Source of the DNA: an uncultured Nitrososphaera sp.
GTDB taxonomy: Archaea; Thermoproteota; Nitrososphaeria; Nitrososphaerales; Nitrososphaeraceae
DNA length: 25,424 nt
Direction of reading: 5' to 3'
NCBI RefSeq assembly: GCF_946478925.1
Contig: NZ_CAMLDP010000018.1
Span: 1-25,424 of the forward strand
The notes below the pieces were generated by a model, which was not told the DNA's origin, did not search any database, and was given only the letters and a program-made list of their open reading frames with translations. How positions within the stretch are numbered: the stretch's first letter is position 1; each line of letters starts with the position of its first letter. Of the stretch, positions 15,817-23,081 are shown one piece after another. A program made the position numbers and the translations under genes.

Positions 15817-16886
15817 CAGACAGTTGCACCTTTGACGCACGCAAGGAACCTGTCGTTCATCTCCTGCGTGCCGATCGTGACGCGCATGCAGCCCCTGTGG
15901 CCGGCGACGCTACCGAGCATCTTGACCACTATTGCTTCCTTTTCAAGCGCCTTTGCAATCGTTGAATAATTCTTGCCTGTTTCGACGAACAAAAAGTTGG
16001 CGTCAGACCTGAACACCCTGATGATGCCGTCCATTCCGGCGAGCCTTTCAAAGACGCGTTTTCGCTCGCCCTTTATGCCCTCTATGGTCTTTTTCACGAA
16101 ATCTGCCCTCTCCAAGACGCCAGTTGCTATGGTGAGCGAAAGCGTGCTAACAGGGTACGGCGACTGGATCGTCGAGCGGAACACACCTGCTGCCTTTTGT
16201 CCTGCTATCATGTAGCCGACGCGGGCGCCGGCAAGCCCGAACGCCTTTGACAGCGTGCGAAGCACTATGACGTTGTCGCGTTTTGTCGCCTCTTTTGCAA
16301 GGGAGTAGCCGGCAAAGTCGGCGTACGCCTCGTCTACTAGCACCAAACCATCGAGCCTGTCCAAGAGCTTCACGGCGTCCTTTCTGGGCACCTGCCCACC
16401 CGTCGGGTTGTTTGGCGAGCAGAGGTACACTAGGTCTGCCTTTCTTGCGCTCTTTGCAAACCTGTCGACGTCAAGCTCGAAATTTTTGTCAAGCGGGACT
16501 TTGTCAACGGTCATCCCATGCAGCTCGCACCTGTTGATGAAATACGAAAACGTCGGGACGAAAACGGCTGCCCTGCTCCTCTTTCTGCCGGCAAGCGTCG
16601 TCAGCAAGAGCTCTATTATCTGGTCAGAGCCGCTGCCTGCTCCGATGTATCTTTTGTTGATTCCCGTGTATCTTGCAAGCTGCGTATAGAGCCCGTCGAG
16701 CTCGTCTATCGGATATTCACGAAGGTCCGTGCGCCTTGCGGCCTCCTGCGTTACCTGCGATACAAACTCGCCGTCAAGCGCGAAATTCTCGTTAGAGTCT
16801 AGTTTTATTGCGCCGGCGATTTTTTCCGGACGGATGTAGCGGCCGAGTTTTGCTATCCTCTTTAGCTCTTTTTCAACCGCCGTCAT
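15816..16886 (-). CDS. hisC: Histidinol-phosphate aminotransferase
   Basis: HisC transfers an amino group from glutamate to imidazole acetol phosphate. The 356-residue fold type I PLP enzyme has IKLDSNENF near the N-terminus, the GAGSGSDQIIELL cofactor-phosphate region, CSPNNPTGGQVP, VDEAYADFAG and the PLP lysine K214 in TLSKAFGLAGARVGY. The C-terminal arginine that binds substrate carboxylate or phosphate lies in GCMRVTIGTQ. It overlaps hisD upstream by 4 bp and the HAD gene downstream by one base. Confidence 0.95.
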   Translation of the reverse strand: MTAVEKELKRIAKLGRYIRPEKIAGAIKLDSNENFALDGEFVSQVTQEAARRTDLREYPIDELDGLYTQLARYTGINKRYIGAGSGSDQIIELLLTTLAGRKRSRAAVFVPTFSYFINRCELHGMTVDKVPLDKNFELDVDRFAKSARKADLVYLCSPNNPTGGQVPRKDAVKLLDRLDGLVLVDEAYADFAGYSLAKEATKRDNVIVLRTLSKAFGLAGARVGYMIAGQKAAGVFRSTIQSPYPVSTLSLTIATGVLERADFVKKTIEGIKGERKRVFERLAGMDGIIRVFRSDANFLFVETGKNYSTIAKALEKEAIVVKMLGSVAGHRGCMRVTIGTQEMNDRFLACVKGATV

Positions 16887-18172
16887 TTCCTTCTTCCCCT
16901 AGCCCTCACCGCCTCGTAGTGGTTTGGCAATCCTTCCGCAGTCGCTATCTCTTTCACCGAGCCGTCGATTCTCGCAAGGCCGGCTTTTGTCACCTTTACC
17001 CTGTTTACCAGTTTCACAAAGTCAAGCACGGAAAGCGACGCCCTCGATTTGCCGAACCCGAGCGTGGGAAGCACGTGGTTTGAGCCGAGGCAATAGTCGC
17101 TTGCAGACGACGGCGCGTCAGGACCGATAAGGACAAGCCCGGCAGACTCTATCCTTTTCGCAAACGCGTCTGCCTTTTTGCTTATTATTTCCAAGTGCTC
17201 CGGCGCAAACTCGTTTGCAAAGTCGGCGCACGCCTTTTCATCCTTGCAGATTGCGGCAAAGCCGTTCTCCGACAGGCTTTTTTTCACGATCTCCGACCGG
17301 GCAATATTTGATGAAATCGCGCCGGCCTGCTCCTGCACCTGCATTGCCAGTTTCTCTGAAGTAGTGACGAGGCCGCACACCGTGTCGGGGCTGTGCTCCG
17401 CTTGCGAGATCAGGTCCATCGCTACCAGCCTGGGGTCCGCAGTCGCGTCGGCGTATATCAAAAGCTCCGTCGGGCCGGCGACCATGTCCGTCGACACAAC
17501 GCTTGACGCGGCTATCTTGGCCGCAGTCACGAACATGCCTCCCGGGCCGACTATTTTGCTCACCTGCTTTATTGATTGAGTGCCGTACGCAAGCGCGGCA
17601 ATCCCTTGCGCGCCTCCGGCCTTGTAGATTTCGTCGACGCCGCAAACGTCTGCGGCCACGAGCGTCAGCGGGTCGATAGAGCCGTCGCCTGTCGGGGGCG
17701 ATACTGCCACTATGCGTTTCACGCCTGCGACTTTGGCCGGAACTGCGCACATCACTACCGTGCTTGGATACCTCGCCTTTCCACCCGGTATGTAGCAGCC
17801 GACGCTTGCCACAGGCTGTATTGCCCTGTCTATGGAGACGCCCTCCGACCTTACCTTGATGTTTTTGAGCCTCCGAAGGACTGCAAGCTCGCTTTTTTCA
17901 AGGCGCGCCTTCATTAGCTTTAATGCTTTAATCTGTTCTTTTGTCACCTTGCCGTACGCGTCCTTGATCTCCTGTCTTGTTACTTTTAGAGAATCAATTT
18001 TCACGCCGTCAAATTTTACAGTGTAATCGATAACCGCGGGGTCGCCGTGCGTCAGGACGTCGTCCATTATCGCTCGCGCCTGCGCCATCAGCGCGTCAGA
18101 GACCGCGCCTGCAGACTTGCGCAGTTTTGCCGCCTCTGCCGCCGGCTCGGCGACGTTTACGACCTTTATCAT
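16883..18172 (-). CDS. hisD: Histidinol dehydrogenase
   Basis: HisD carries out the final two NAD-linked oxidations from histidinol to histidine using a zinc ion. The 429 residues are full length. Diagnostic stretches include YIPGGKARYPSTVVM, VAGPTELLIYAD, DLISQAEHSPDTVCGLVT (zinc and substrate residues), NEFAPEHLEI with the catalytic Glu-His, and SDYCLGSNHVLPT. The ATG start is 1 bp after the hisG stop. The hisD-hisC junction is an ATGA overlap. Confidence 0.96.
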   Translation of the reverse strand: MIKVVNVAEPAAEAAKLRKSAGAVSDALMAQARAIMDDVLTHGDPAVIDYTVKFDGVKIDSLKVTRQEIKDAYGKVTKEQIKALKLMKARLEKSELAVLRRLKNIKVRSEGVSIDRAIQPVASVGCYIPGGKARYPSTVVMCAVPAKVAGVKRIVAVSPPTGDGSIDPLTLVAADVCGVDEIYKAGGAQGIAALAYGTQSIKQVSKIVGPGGMFVTAAKIAASSVVSTDMVAGPTELLIYADATADPRLVAMDLISQAEHSPDTVCGLVTTSEKLAMQVQEQAGAISSNIARSEIVKKSLSENGFAAICKDEKACADFANEFAPEHLEIISKKADAFAKRIESAGLVLIGPDAPSSASDYCLGSNHVLPTLGFGKSRASLSVLDFVKLVNRVKVTKAGLARIDGSVKEIATAEGLPNHYEAVRARGRRK

Positions 18173-18173
18173 G

Positions 18174-19151
18174 CTACGAATATCCGTCCAGGTTTACCTC
18201 TTCAAGCGGCAGTATCTGCCTCGGCTCAAGGACCACCAGGCCCTGCGCCAGCCTCCTCATCTTTGGCACTATCCTGATGAACTCCTCCTTGTCGATGACC
18301 GTGTTGACGCCGAACCAGCCGTCCTCGGAAAGCGGGCTTATTGTCGGCCTCTTTAGCGCCGGCAATGACTTCAACAGCCTGTCGAGGTTCTCCTTCTTGA
18401 CGTTGACAAAGATGTGCAATTTCTTGCGGCCGTCGACGACGCCCTTTAGCAACACCACCATGTCGGCAATTTTTTCGCGCTTTTTCTCGTCCTTTAGCGC
18501 TTTCTTGTTTGCGACAAGCACTGCCGTCGACGTGGCGACGGTGTCGATTATCTTTAGGTTATTTTGCACCAATGTCGTTCCTGTTTCCGTGATGTCGAAA
18601 ATCGCGTCGACATCTTCTGGCGGCTTGGCCTCAGTTGCGCCAAAGGAAAGGAATATCTCGACCTTTTTGTTGTCGCCCACGCGCAGCCACGGCGTCACTA
18701 TCATGGGGTCAGAGTCGCCGTACGCCTTTTTGTACGCCTTGGTCGACTTGATGTACGCCGAAGTAGTAGTCAGGTACTCGGACGAAAAGCGCAACGTCTT
18801 GTTCTTCTTGGCAAAGTCGGCCACCATCTCGTCGAGGCTCCCGTACGGAAAGCTGCTTGGGACCGCAATAACCTGCTTGACCTTGCCTATCTCCAGGTCG
18901 AGGAGCACTTCGACGTCCGCCTTGGCCTCCTTTATCCAGTCCCTGCCGGTTATGCCCACGTCGTAGAACCCTTCCTGGACATAGGTTGGGATCTCTTGCG
19001 GCCTCAAGATCTTGGCCTCTATCTCCGGGTCGGAGAGCCTCACCCTGTACGTCCGGCCCCTGCCGCTCACGCTCTGGTAGGCCTGCTCCAGAAGCTTGAA
19101 AGTGACTTCCTCAATGCTTCCTTTTGGGACCGCAAATTTGACAGTGGGCAT
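18174..19151 (-). CDS. hisG: ATP phosphoribosyltransferase, long form
   Basis: HisG catalyses the first, feedback-controlled step, joining ATP and PRPP. The 325-residue protein is the long form: catalytic domains (FAVPKGSIEE, YDVGITGRDWI, FDITETGTTLVQNNLKI) followed by an ACT-like regulatory C-terminus of about 80 residues, which in this family binds histidine, so no HisZ partner is needed. The frame extends to 19217, but ATG 19151 (MPTVKFAVPKG) fits the family and the promoter. As first gene of the operon, it is where both transcription and histidine feedback act. Confidence 0.96.
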   Translation of the reverse strand: MPTVKFAVPKGSIEEVTFKLLEQAYQSVSGRGRTYRVRLSDPEIEAKILRPQEIPTYVQEGFYDVGITGRDWIKEAKADVEVLLDLEIGKVKQVIAVPSSFPYGSLDEMVADFAKKNKTLRFSSEYLTTTSAYIKSTKAYKKAYGDSDPMIVTPWLRVGDNKKVEIFLSFGATEAKPPEDVDAIFDITETGTTLVQNNLKIIDTVATSTAVLVANKKALKDEKKREKIADMVVLLKGVVDGRKKLHIFVNVKKENLDRLLKSLPALKRPTISPLSEDGWFGVNTVIDKEEFIRIVPKMRRLAQGLVVLEPRQILPLEEVNLDGYS

Positions 19152-19180
19152 ATGTGCAGGTTCACAAATCGCGCTATCGC

Positions 19181-19188
19181 ATATATAT
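19181..19188 (-). promoter_or_regulatory. TATA box of the his operon
   Basis: ATATATAT, read GATATATATG on the minus strand, is centred about 33 bp upstream of the hisG ATG. This predicts transcription from about 19158 and a leader of roughly 7 nt. All nine genes to 11772 can be read from it, as no internal gap is large enough for another promoter. Confidence 0.65.
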
Positions 19189-19250
19189 CTTGTAGTGGAT
19201 GCCACCAGGTCTTTCAAAACTTGCCAATTATCTTGAAAAATTTATGGCAG

Positions 19251-20510
19251 CTAGCCTTTGCGCAGGCTCGCAAGCGCTTCTTTCGCCTTTTCCACGCTGA
19301 CCTGCCCTTCGTCCGCTATTTTCTTTGCAACCGCGTCGACTTCGGCGCCGCTGGCGCCGGCCATCACCGCGACGTTTCTTGCGTGCAGGCGCATGTGGCC
19401 CTTCTGTATGCCCTCAGACGCAAGGGCGCGCATCGCAGCAAGGTTCTGGGCAAGGCCGGCGGCGGCTATTGCCATCGCAAGCTCTTTTGCATTGTTTACC
19501 CCGAGCACCTTTAGTGCAAGTTTTGCGGTGGGATGCACGTTTGCGACTCCGCCTACGACCCCAACTGCCAGCGGGAGCTCTATCTCTCCTGCAAGGTCTC
19601 CGCCCTTTGTGCGCCACCACCTCGTGAGGGAGCGGTACGTGCCGTCACGCGCCGCCCATGCATGGGCGCCGGCCTCTATAGCTCGAAAGTCCTGCCCCGT
19701 CGCAAGCGCCACCGCATCGACCCCGTTCATGACGCCCTTGTTGTGCGTGACTGCGCGGTAGACATCGGAATGCGCAAGGGCGTACGCGTACAGCATCCGC
19801 TCGACCGTTTCTTTGCCTCCAAGCTCGTCCCTGCCAAACACCGCCCTGCACCGGACCATCCTTTTTGTCGCATAGTTTGACAGGATCTTTAGAACAACGT
19901 CGCCTCCAGTTATCTCGGCGACCCTTGGCGCTATCGCCTCGCACATCGTGTTCACCGCGTTTGCGCCCATCGCGTCTTTGGCATCTACTATTAATTCAAC
20001 AACGAGCATGCTGCCCATCCTGTTCCTGCTAGAGTCTTTTACCACGCGCGCCTGCAGGCCGACTGCCGAGACTGCCCTGCTCTTTGAATTTGCAATCGCC
20101 AGCAGCTCTTTTTTGCGCGCAAGCACTTTTCGCTTTGCCACGTCTATCTCTTTTTTGCGCAGCGCAACCACCTGCACCTGCCCTATCATGAGCGACTCGC
20201 CTGCCTCCGCGAAAAAGCCGCCCTTCGCCTTGGCAATCTTGGCCGCCTTGCTAGCAGCCGCTATCACGGACGGCTCTTCTATCGCCATTGGCACGAGGCG
20301 CTCGACGCCGTTTATCACAAAGCCGGTCGCTATGCCGAGTGGGATCGACATTATGCCGACCGCGTTTTCGACCATCCTGTTTGCCCCGTCAAACGCAAGG
20401 GGCTGGCCAAATGACGCCGTTTCCTCGCCCGTCAGCCCTGCCGACTCGCTAAGGAACGCAAGCCGCTCCTCGCGGCCCATCTCGTAGAATTTCTTTTTCT
20501 GCTCGCCCAA
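19251..20510 (-). CDS. hmgA: Hydroxymethylglutaryl-CoA reductase, class II
   Basis: The enzyme reduces HMG-CoA to mevalonate, or the reverse, and is needed for archaeal isoprenoid lipids. The sequence is clearly class II, like the Pseudomonas mevalonii enzyme: NRMVENAVGIMSIPLGIA, EEPSVIAAAS (catalytic Glu), VDAKDAMGANAVNTM, THNKGVMNGVDA (catalytic Lys), GQDFRAIEAGAHAWA (catalytic Asp) and GHMRLHARNVA (catalytic His). All four catalytic residues are present, so it should be active. The frame reaches a GTG at 20537, but the TATA-like box at 20538-20544 predicts transcription from about 20515, so TTG 20510 (MGEQKKKFYEMG) is preferred. It is upstream of, and parallel to, the his operon but separated by 99 bp with its own promoter. 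Confidence 0.94.
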   Translation of the reverse strand: MGEQKKKFYEMGREERLAFLSESAGLTGEETASFGQPLAFDGANRMVENAVGIMSIPLGIATGFVINGVERLVPMAIEEPSVIAAASKAAKIAKAKGGFFAEAGESLMIGQVQVVALRKKEIDVAKRKVLARKKELLAIANSKSRAVSAVGLQARVVKDSSRNRMGSMLVVELIVDAKDAMGANAVNTMCEAIAPRVAEITGGDVVLKILSNYATKRMVRCRAVFGRDELGGKETVERMLYAYALAHSDVYRAVTHNKGVMNGVDAVALATGQDFRAIEAGAHAWAARDGTYRSLTRWWRTKGGDLAGEIELPLAVGVVGGVANVHPTAKLALKVLGVNNAKELAMAIAAAGLAQNLAAMRALASEGIQKGHMRLHARNVAVMAGASGAEVDAVAKKIADEGQVSVEKAKEALASLRKG

Positions 20511-20537
20511 GGCAGTTAGCCTGCAGCTTGGCCACAC

Positions 20538-20544
20538 TTAAAAT
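20538..20544 (-). promoter_or_regulatory. TATA-like box for HMG-CoA reductase
   Basis: ATTTTAA on the minus strand is centred about 31 bp upstream of TTG 20510 and abuts the alternative GTG at 20537, which could then not be in the transcript. Confidence 0.5.
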
Positions 20545-20669
20545 CTTGTCACCGCCCTATGCTGCAACAAGAATCGACATCTGCCTAAAATAATGCATGA
20601 AAGAAAGTTCTTCGTTATATGTTATTCGTGAAATTTTTTATGTTATTATTCTATATTTTTTACGAAACC

Positions 20670-20676
20670 TTTTTAA
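20670..20676 (+). promoter_or_regulatory. TATA-like box for the plastocyanin-like gene
   Basis: TTTTTAA is centred about 29 bp before ATG 20702, predicting a leader of only about 3 nt. The preceding 80 bp (20590-20670) is very AT-rich and holds no gene. Confidence 0.55.
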
Positions 20677-20701
20677 TTCCTCAAAAAGTTGCACAGCGCT
20701 A

Positions 20702-21112
20702 ATGAACAGGAAGACAACCTTTGCAGCCGCAGGCACTGCCGCCATCCTGGCAGCAGCCGTGCTGGCTTTTACAACGACGAGTCAGGCAGCCTTTGCTGCC
20801 AACGTAAATATCGACATTGTGTCGGGAGCGGAAGACAAGGGCGACCACGCATTTTCTCCAAGTCCCTCCGATGTCCACGTAGGCGACACGGTGACGTGGA
20901 CAAACAAGGACTCTAGCGGGCATACCGTAACATCAGGTTCGGGCACGCCTGACGGCAAGTTCGGGGTCAAGGCAGATGGAGGTCCTGACGTCATACTGCC
21001 AAACAAGACGCAGGAATTCAAGCCGACTGCGCCGGGCGACTATTCGTACTTCTGTATGCTCCACCCGTCGATGGTTGGCAAGCTCAAGGTAGAGCCAGCC
21101 GGCGCCAGCTAA
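20702..21112 (+). CDS. Exported plastocyanin-like blue (type 1) copper protein
   Basis: This 136-residue protein has a signal peptide (MNRKTTF, hydrophobic to about residue 27, cleavage likely near SQAAFA-A) and one cupredoxin domain. The type 1 copper ligands are all present: H74 in SSGHTV, then C118, H121 and M124 in YFCMLHPSM. VHVGDTVTWTNKD and PGDYSYFC are classical plastocyanin strands. In ammonia-oxidising archaea many such proteins are thought to carry electrons outside the membrane in place of cytochromes c; that role here is inferred. ATG 20702 is chosen over a longer frame from 20597 because it begins the signal peptide and fits the TATA-like box. No transmembrane anchor follows. 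Confidence 0.93.
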   Translation: MNRKTTFAAAGTAAILAAAVLAFTTTSQAAFAANVNIDIVSGAEDKGDHAFSPSPSDVHVGDTVTWTNKDSSGHTVTSGSGTPDGKFGVKADGGPDVILPNKTQEFKPTAPGDYSYFCMLHPSMVGKLKVEPAGAS

Positions 21113-21265
21113 AAGAAAGGGTACACGGCATAACGTACGCAATAGATACTCCATACACCACCACCCATTTCCTTTACACTTGTTTTATCGGCAGGCACCG
21201 TTGCACTACCAACACGTATACCCTGCTGGCATTCACGTCATGGCAAAAGCCTATTTTTTCATGCC

Positions 21266-21745
21266 TCATTTTTTGCGGGTCGTATACCAGAGGACTCCAA
21301 AAACTGCAGTTGCGGCAAGGGGTATCAAGAACATAAGAGAAGAAGAGGAGGCTCCTTCCGATCGGCTTCCTCCATCAGAGGGCGGACCGAAAATATCCGG
21401 GTTGCCTGTAAAAAGCGGAGGATTCAAAGTCTCGTTTCCTGCGCTGGGCGAATCGTAATAGGAGCTGACCCTGCAATTGACAATCACCGAGGTATAGTTC
21501 TCAAATATCCTTCTGGCACCGTCATAGTCATGGAGAAGCTGCAGCATCTTGGACGCCTTTTCGAGGTTCCTGTAGGCCACTGCTTTTTCCGTATTTGCCA
21601 TGTCGGAGCACGTCCATAACGCACTCTTGGCGTACTCTATTTGCGGCTGCAGATCCTGCTCCCTTGCATCCTGAGTTTTCATCAAAGTCCCAAGCCAGCC
21701 GTAGGCGTTGGTAAAGCCGCCCAACAGCGTAAAACCAGCGCTCAC
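21266..21745 (-). CDS. Membrane protein with N- and C-terminal TM segments, function unknown
   Basis: From GTG 21745 the protein has 159 residues. A hydrophobic start (VSAGFTLLGGF) leads to a helical outside region (about residues 25-95) with cysteines in WTCSDM and VNCRVS, then a Ser/Gly/Pro-rich linker, and a C-terminal TM helix (about residues 136-155) ending TTRKK. The same frame stays open for 33 more codons upstream, encoding KTERALATFTLVSAGFTLL, which would complete a proper N-terminal TM helix with a basic flank, yet that stretch holds no ATG, GTG or TTG in frame. The true start is therefore doubtful. I do not recognise a family. It is convergent with the blue copper gene. Confidence 0.7.
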   Translation of the reverse strand: MSAGFTLLGGFTNAYGWLGTLMKTQDAREQDLQPQIEYAKSALWTCSDMANTEKAVAYRNLEKASKMLQLLHDYDGARRIFENYTSVIVNCRVSSYYDSPSAGNETLNPPLFTGNPDIFGPPSDGGSRSEGASSSSLMFLIPLAATAVFGVLWYTTRKK

Positions 21746-21820
21746 TAGGGTAAAGGTTGCAAGCGCCCTCTCTGTCTTGCCGCGTGGGGTTTTTGTTGAT
21801 GATGATGCCGTATATGTGGA

Positions 21821-21830
21821 TAATATTATG
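21821..21830 (-). promoter_or_regulatory. Possible TATA-like element for the two-TM protein gene
   Basis: CATAATATTA on the minus strand would start transcription near 21800, leaving about 55 nt before GTG 21745. The distance is unlike the leaderless pattern of neighbouring genes. Confidence 0.3.
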
Positions 21831-21915
21831 CCTAGCCTGTTATTTTAAGAACCAAGGCAAAAAATTCTAGAAAAGAATCTGCTAACGCCGTCAAAGGTGT
21901 GTGTGAATCCCGCCC

Positions 21916-23028
21916 TCAAGGTTCCTGTATGTGCAGTATCTTGTCGTCGCCGGGGTTGGGTATCGCCCTTCCGTCGCGGTTTGAAGTCAGCACGTACAGC
22001 GTGCCGTCGGGAGCCTCCACCACGTCGCGTATCCTGCCGTAGCTCGTCAGGATGTTCATGGTTGTGTTGTTTGAAAGGTCGACCTTGCGCAGCTGCATCG
22101 CCTTGAGCGACGCGACGAGCAGGTCGCCCTTGTAGCCCAGCTTGTCCGAGTGTGCAATCGCCATGCCTGACGGCGCAATGGCAGGGTTGAAACACGCGAC
22201 CGGCTTTTCAAACCTCTTGGCGTCGCATTCCTCGACCGGCCAGCCATAGTTTTCGCCCGGCTTTATCAGGTTGATTTCATCGTTGCCAGACTCGCCGTGC
22301 TCCGCCGCGTACATGTTGCCTTTCGCGTCCCAGGCAAGCCCTTGCACGTTTCTGTGGCCGTACGAGTAGACGGGCGAGCCGGAGAACGGATTGTCCTCCG
22401 GTATCGAGCCGTCCGGGTTTATGCGCAGTATCTTGCCTGCAAGCGAGCCGGCGTTCTGCGCAAGCTGTGGCTGCTTGACGTCGCCTGTTGCAATGTATAA
22501 TTTGCCGTCCGGCCCGAACCTTATCCTGCCGCCGTCGTTCCTGTCAGAGGCCGGTATCTTGTCAAGTACGACCTTGGAGTCAACGATCTTGTTGTCCTTC
22601 TCTGTCAGCATCATGACCTTGTTAAAGACCGCCGTGCCATTGGTGTACGTCTGGTAGATGTAGAGCAGGTGGTTCTGAGCAAAATTGGGGTGGAGCGCAA
22701 GGCCAAGAAGCCCTGCCTCGCCCTGCTGCGCCACGTTGATGTACGCCGCAGGGTCCGAAAGGAGCGTGCCGTTTGCAGCCACGACCCGTATCGCTCCTGT
22801 CCTTTCGGTGAAGAACAGCCGGCCGTCCTGCGCCACGTCGATAGCCCAAGGAACGTCTAGATTCTCTGCCACCACCTTTATGCCGGAGCTAATGCCAGTG
22901 CTGTTTTTGCCCGATGACGGCTCGGGGATTGGTATCGTAGTCGAAGAGGGCGTGAAAAATATCGTCGCCACGGACGCGATGATGATTGCCACCGCCGCCA
23001 CAAGCGTCAGCTTACGGTCCCGCTCCAT
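21916..23028 (-). CDS. PQQ-dependent glucose/sorbosone dehydrogenase-family protein, membrane-anchored
   Basis: The 370-residue protein has a basic start and a hydrophobic segment (residues 7-26), so it is an anchored or exported protein, followed by a Thr/Ser/Pro linker and a six-bladed beta-propeller of the GSDH/Asd family. Family motifs include LDVPWAIDVAQDGRLFFTER, GLLGLALHPNF, GGRIRFGPDGKLYIATGD, SYGHRNVQGLAWD, EHGESGNDEINLI and NYGWP. It would oxidise sugars with PQQ. The usual catalytic His just before GGRIRFGPDG is Asn here (N164 in SDRNDGG), so sugar oxidation may be lost or changed. ATG 23028 lies about 28 bp from a TATA-like element shared with the divergent CBS gene. Confidence 0.88.
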   Translation of the reverse strand: MERDRKLTLVAAVAIIIASVATIFFTPSSTTIPIPEPSSGKNSTGISSGIKVVAENLDVPWAIDVAQDGRLFFTERTGAIRVVAANGTLLSDPAAYINVAQQGEAGLLGLALHPNFAQNHLLYIYQTYTNGTAVFNKVMMLTEKDNKIVDSKVVLDKIPASDRNDGGRIRFGPDGKLYIATGDVKQPQLAQNAGSLAGKILRINPDGSIPEDNPFSGSPVYSYGHRNVQGLAWDAKGNMYAAEHGESGNDEINLIKPGENYGWPVEECDAKRFEKPVACFNPAIAPSGMAIAHSDKLGYKGDLLVASLKAMQLRKVDLSNNTTMNILTSYGRIRDVVEAPDGTLYVLTSNRDGRAIPNPGDDKILHIQEP

Positions 23029-23052
23029 CGCAAAGGGGTTGGGTGGAGAAGG

Positions 23053-23060
23053 CTTAAAAT
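23053..23060. promoter_or_regulatory. Single central TATA-like element between divergent genes
   Basis: Only 53 bp separate the ATG at 23082 (plus) from the ATG at 23028 (minus). CTTAAAAT is centred about 25 bp from the first and 28 bp from the second. Read either way (CTTAAAAT or ATTTTAAG) it is TATA-like, and no other candidate stands at the right distance for either gene. Confidence 0.55.
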
Positions 23061-23081
23061 GTAATCCCTCGTCTTTACCCT

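Noticed and set aside
18127..19514. Long plus-strand frames antisense to hisG and HMG-CoA reductase (279 and 316 codons)
   Set aside because: They are shadows of well-conserved genes on the other strand, with low-complexity Ser- or His-rich translations and no family motif.
20597..20701. Longer N-terminus for the plastocyanin-like protein
   Set aside because: The extra 35 residues are encoded by AT-rich promoter sequence and would bury the signal peptide. ATG 20702 fits the TATA-like box and export.
21180..21458. 92-codon plus-strand frame between the blue copper gene and the two-TM gene
   Set aside because: Most of it is antisense to the C-terminal half of the two-TM protein, and no promoter or domain supports it.
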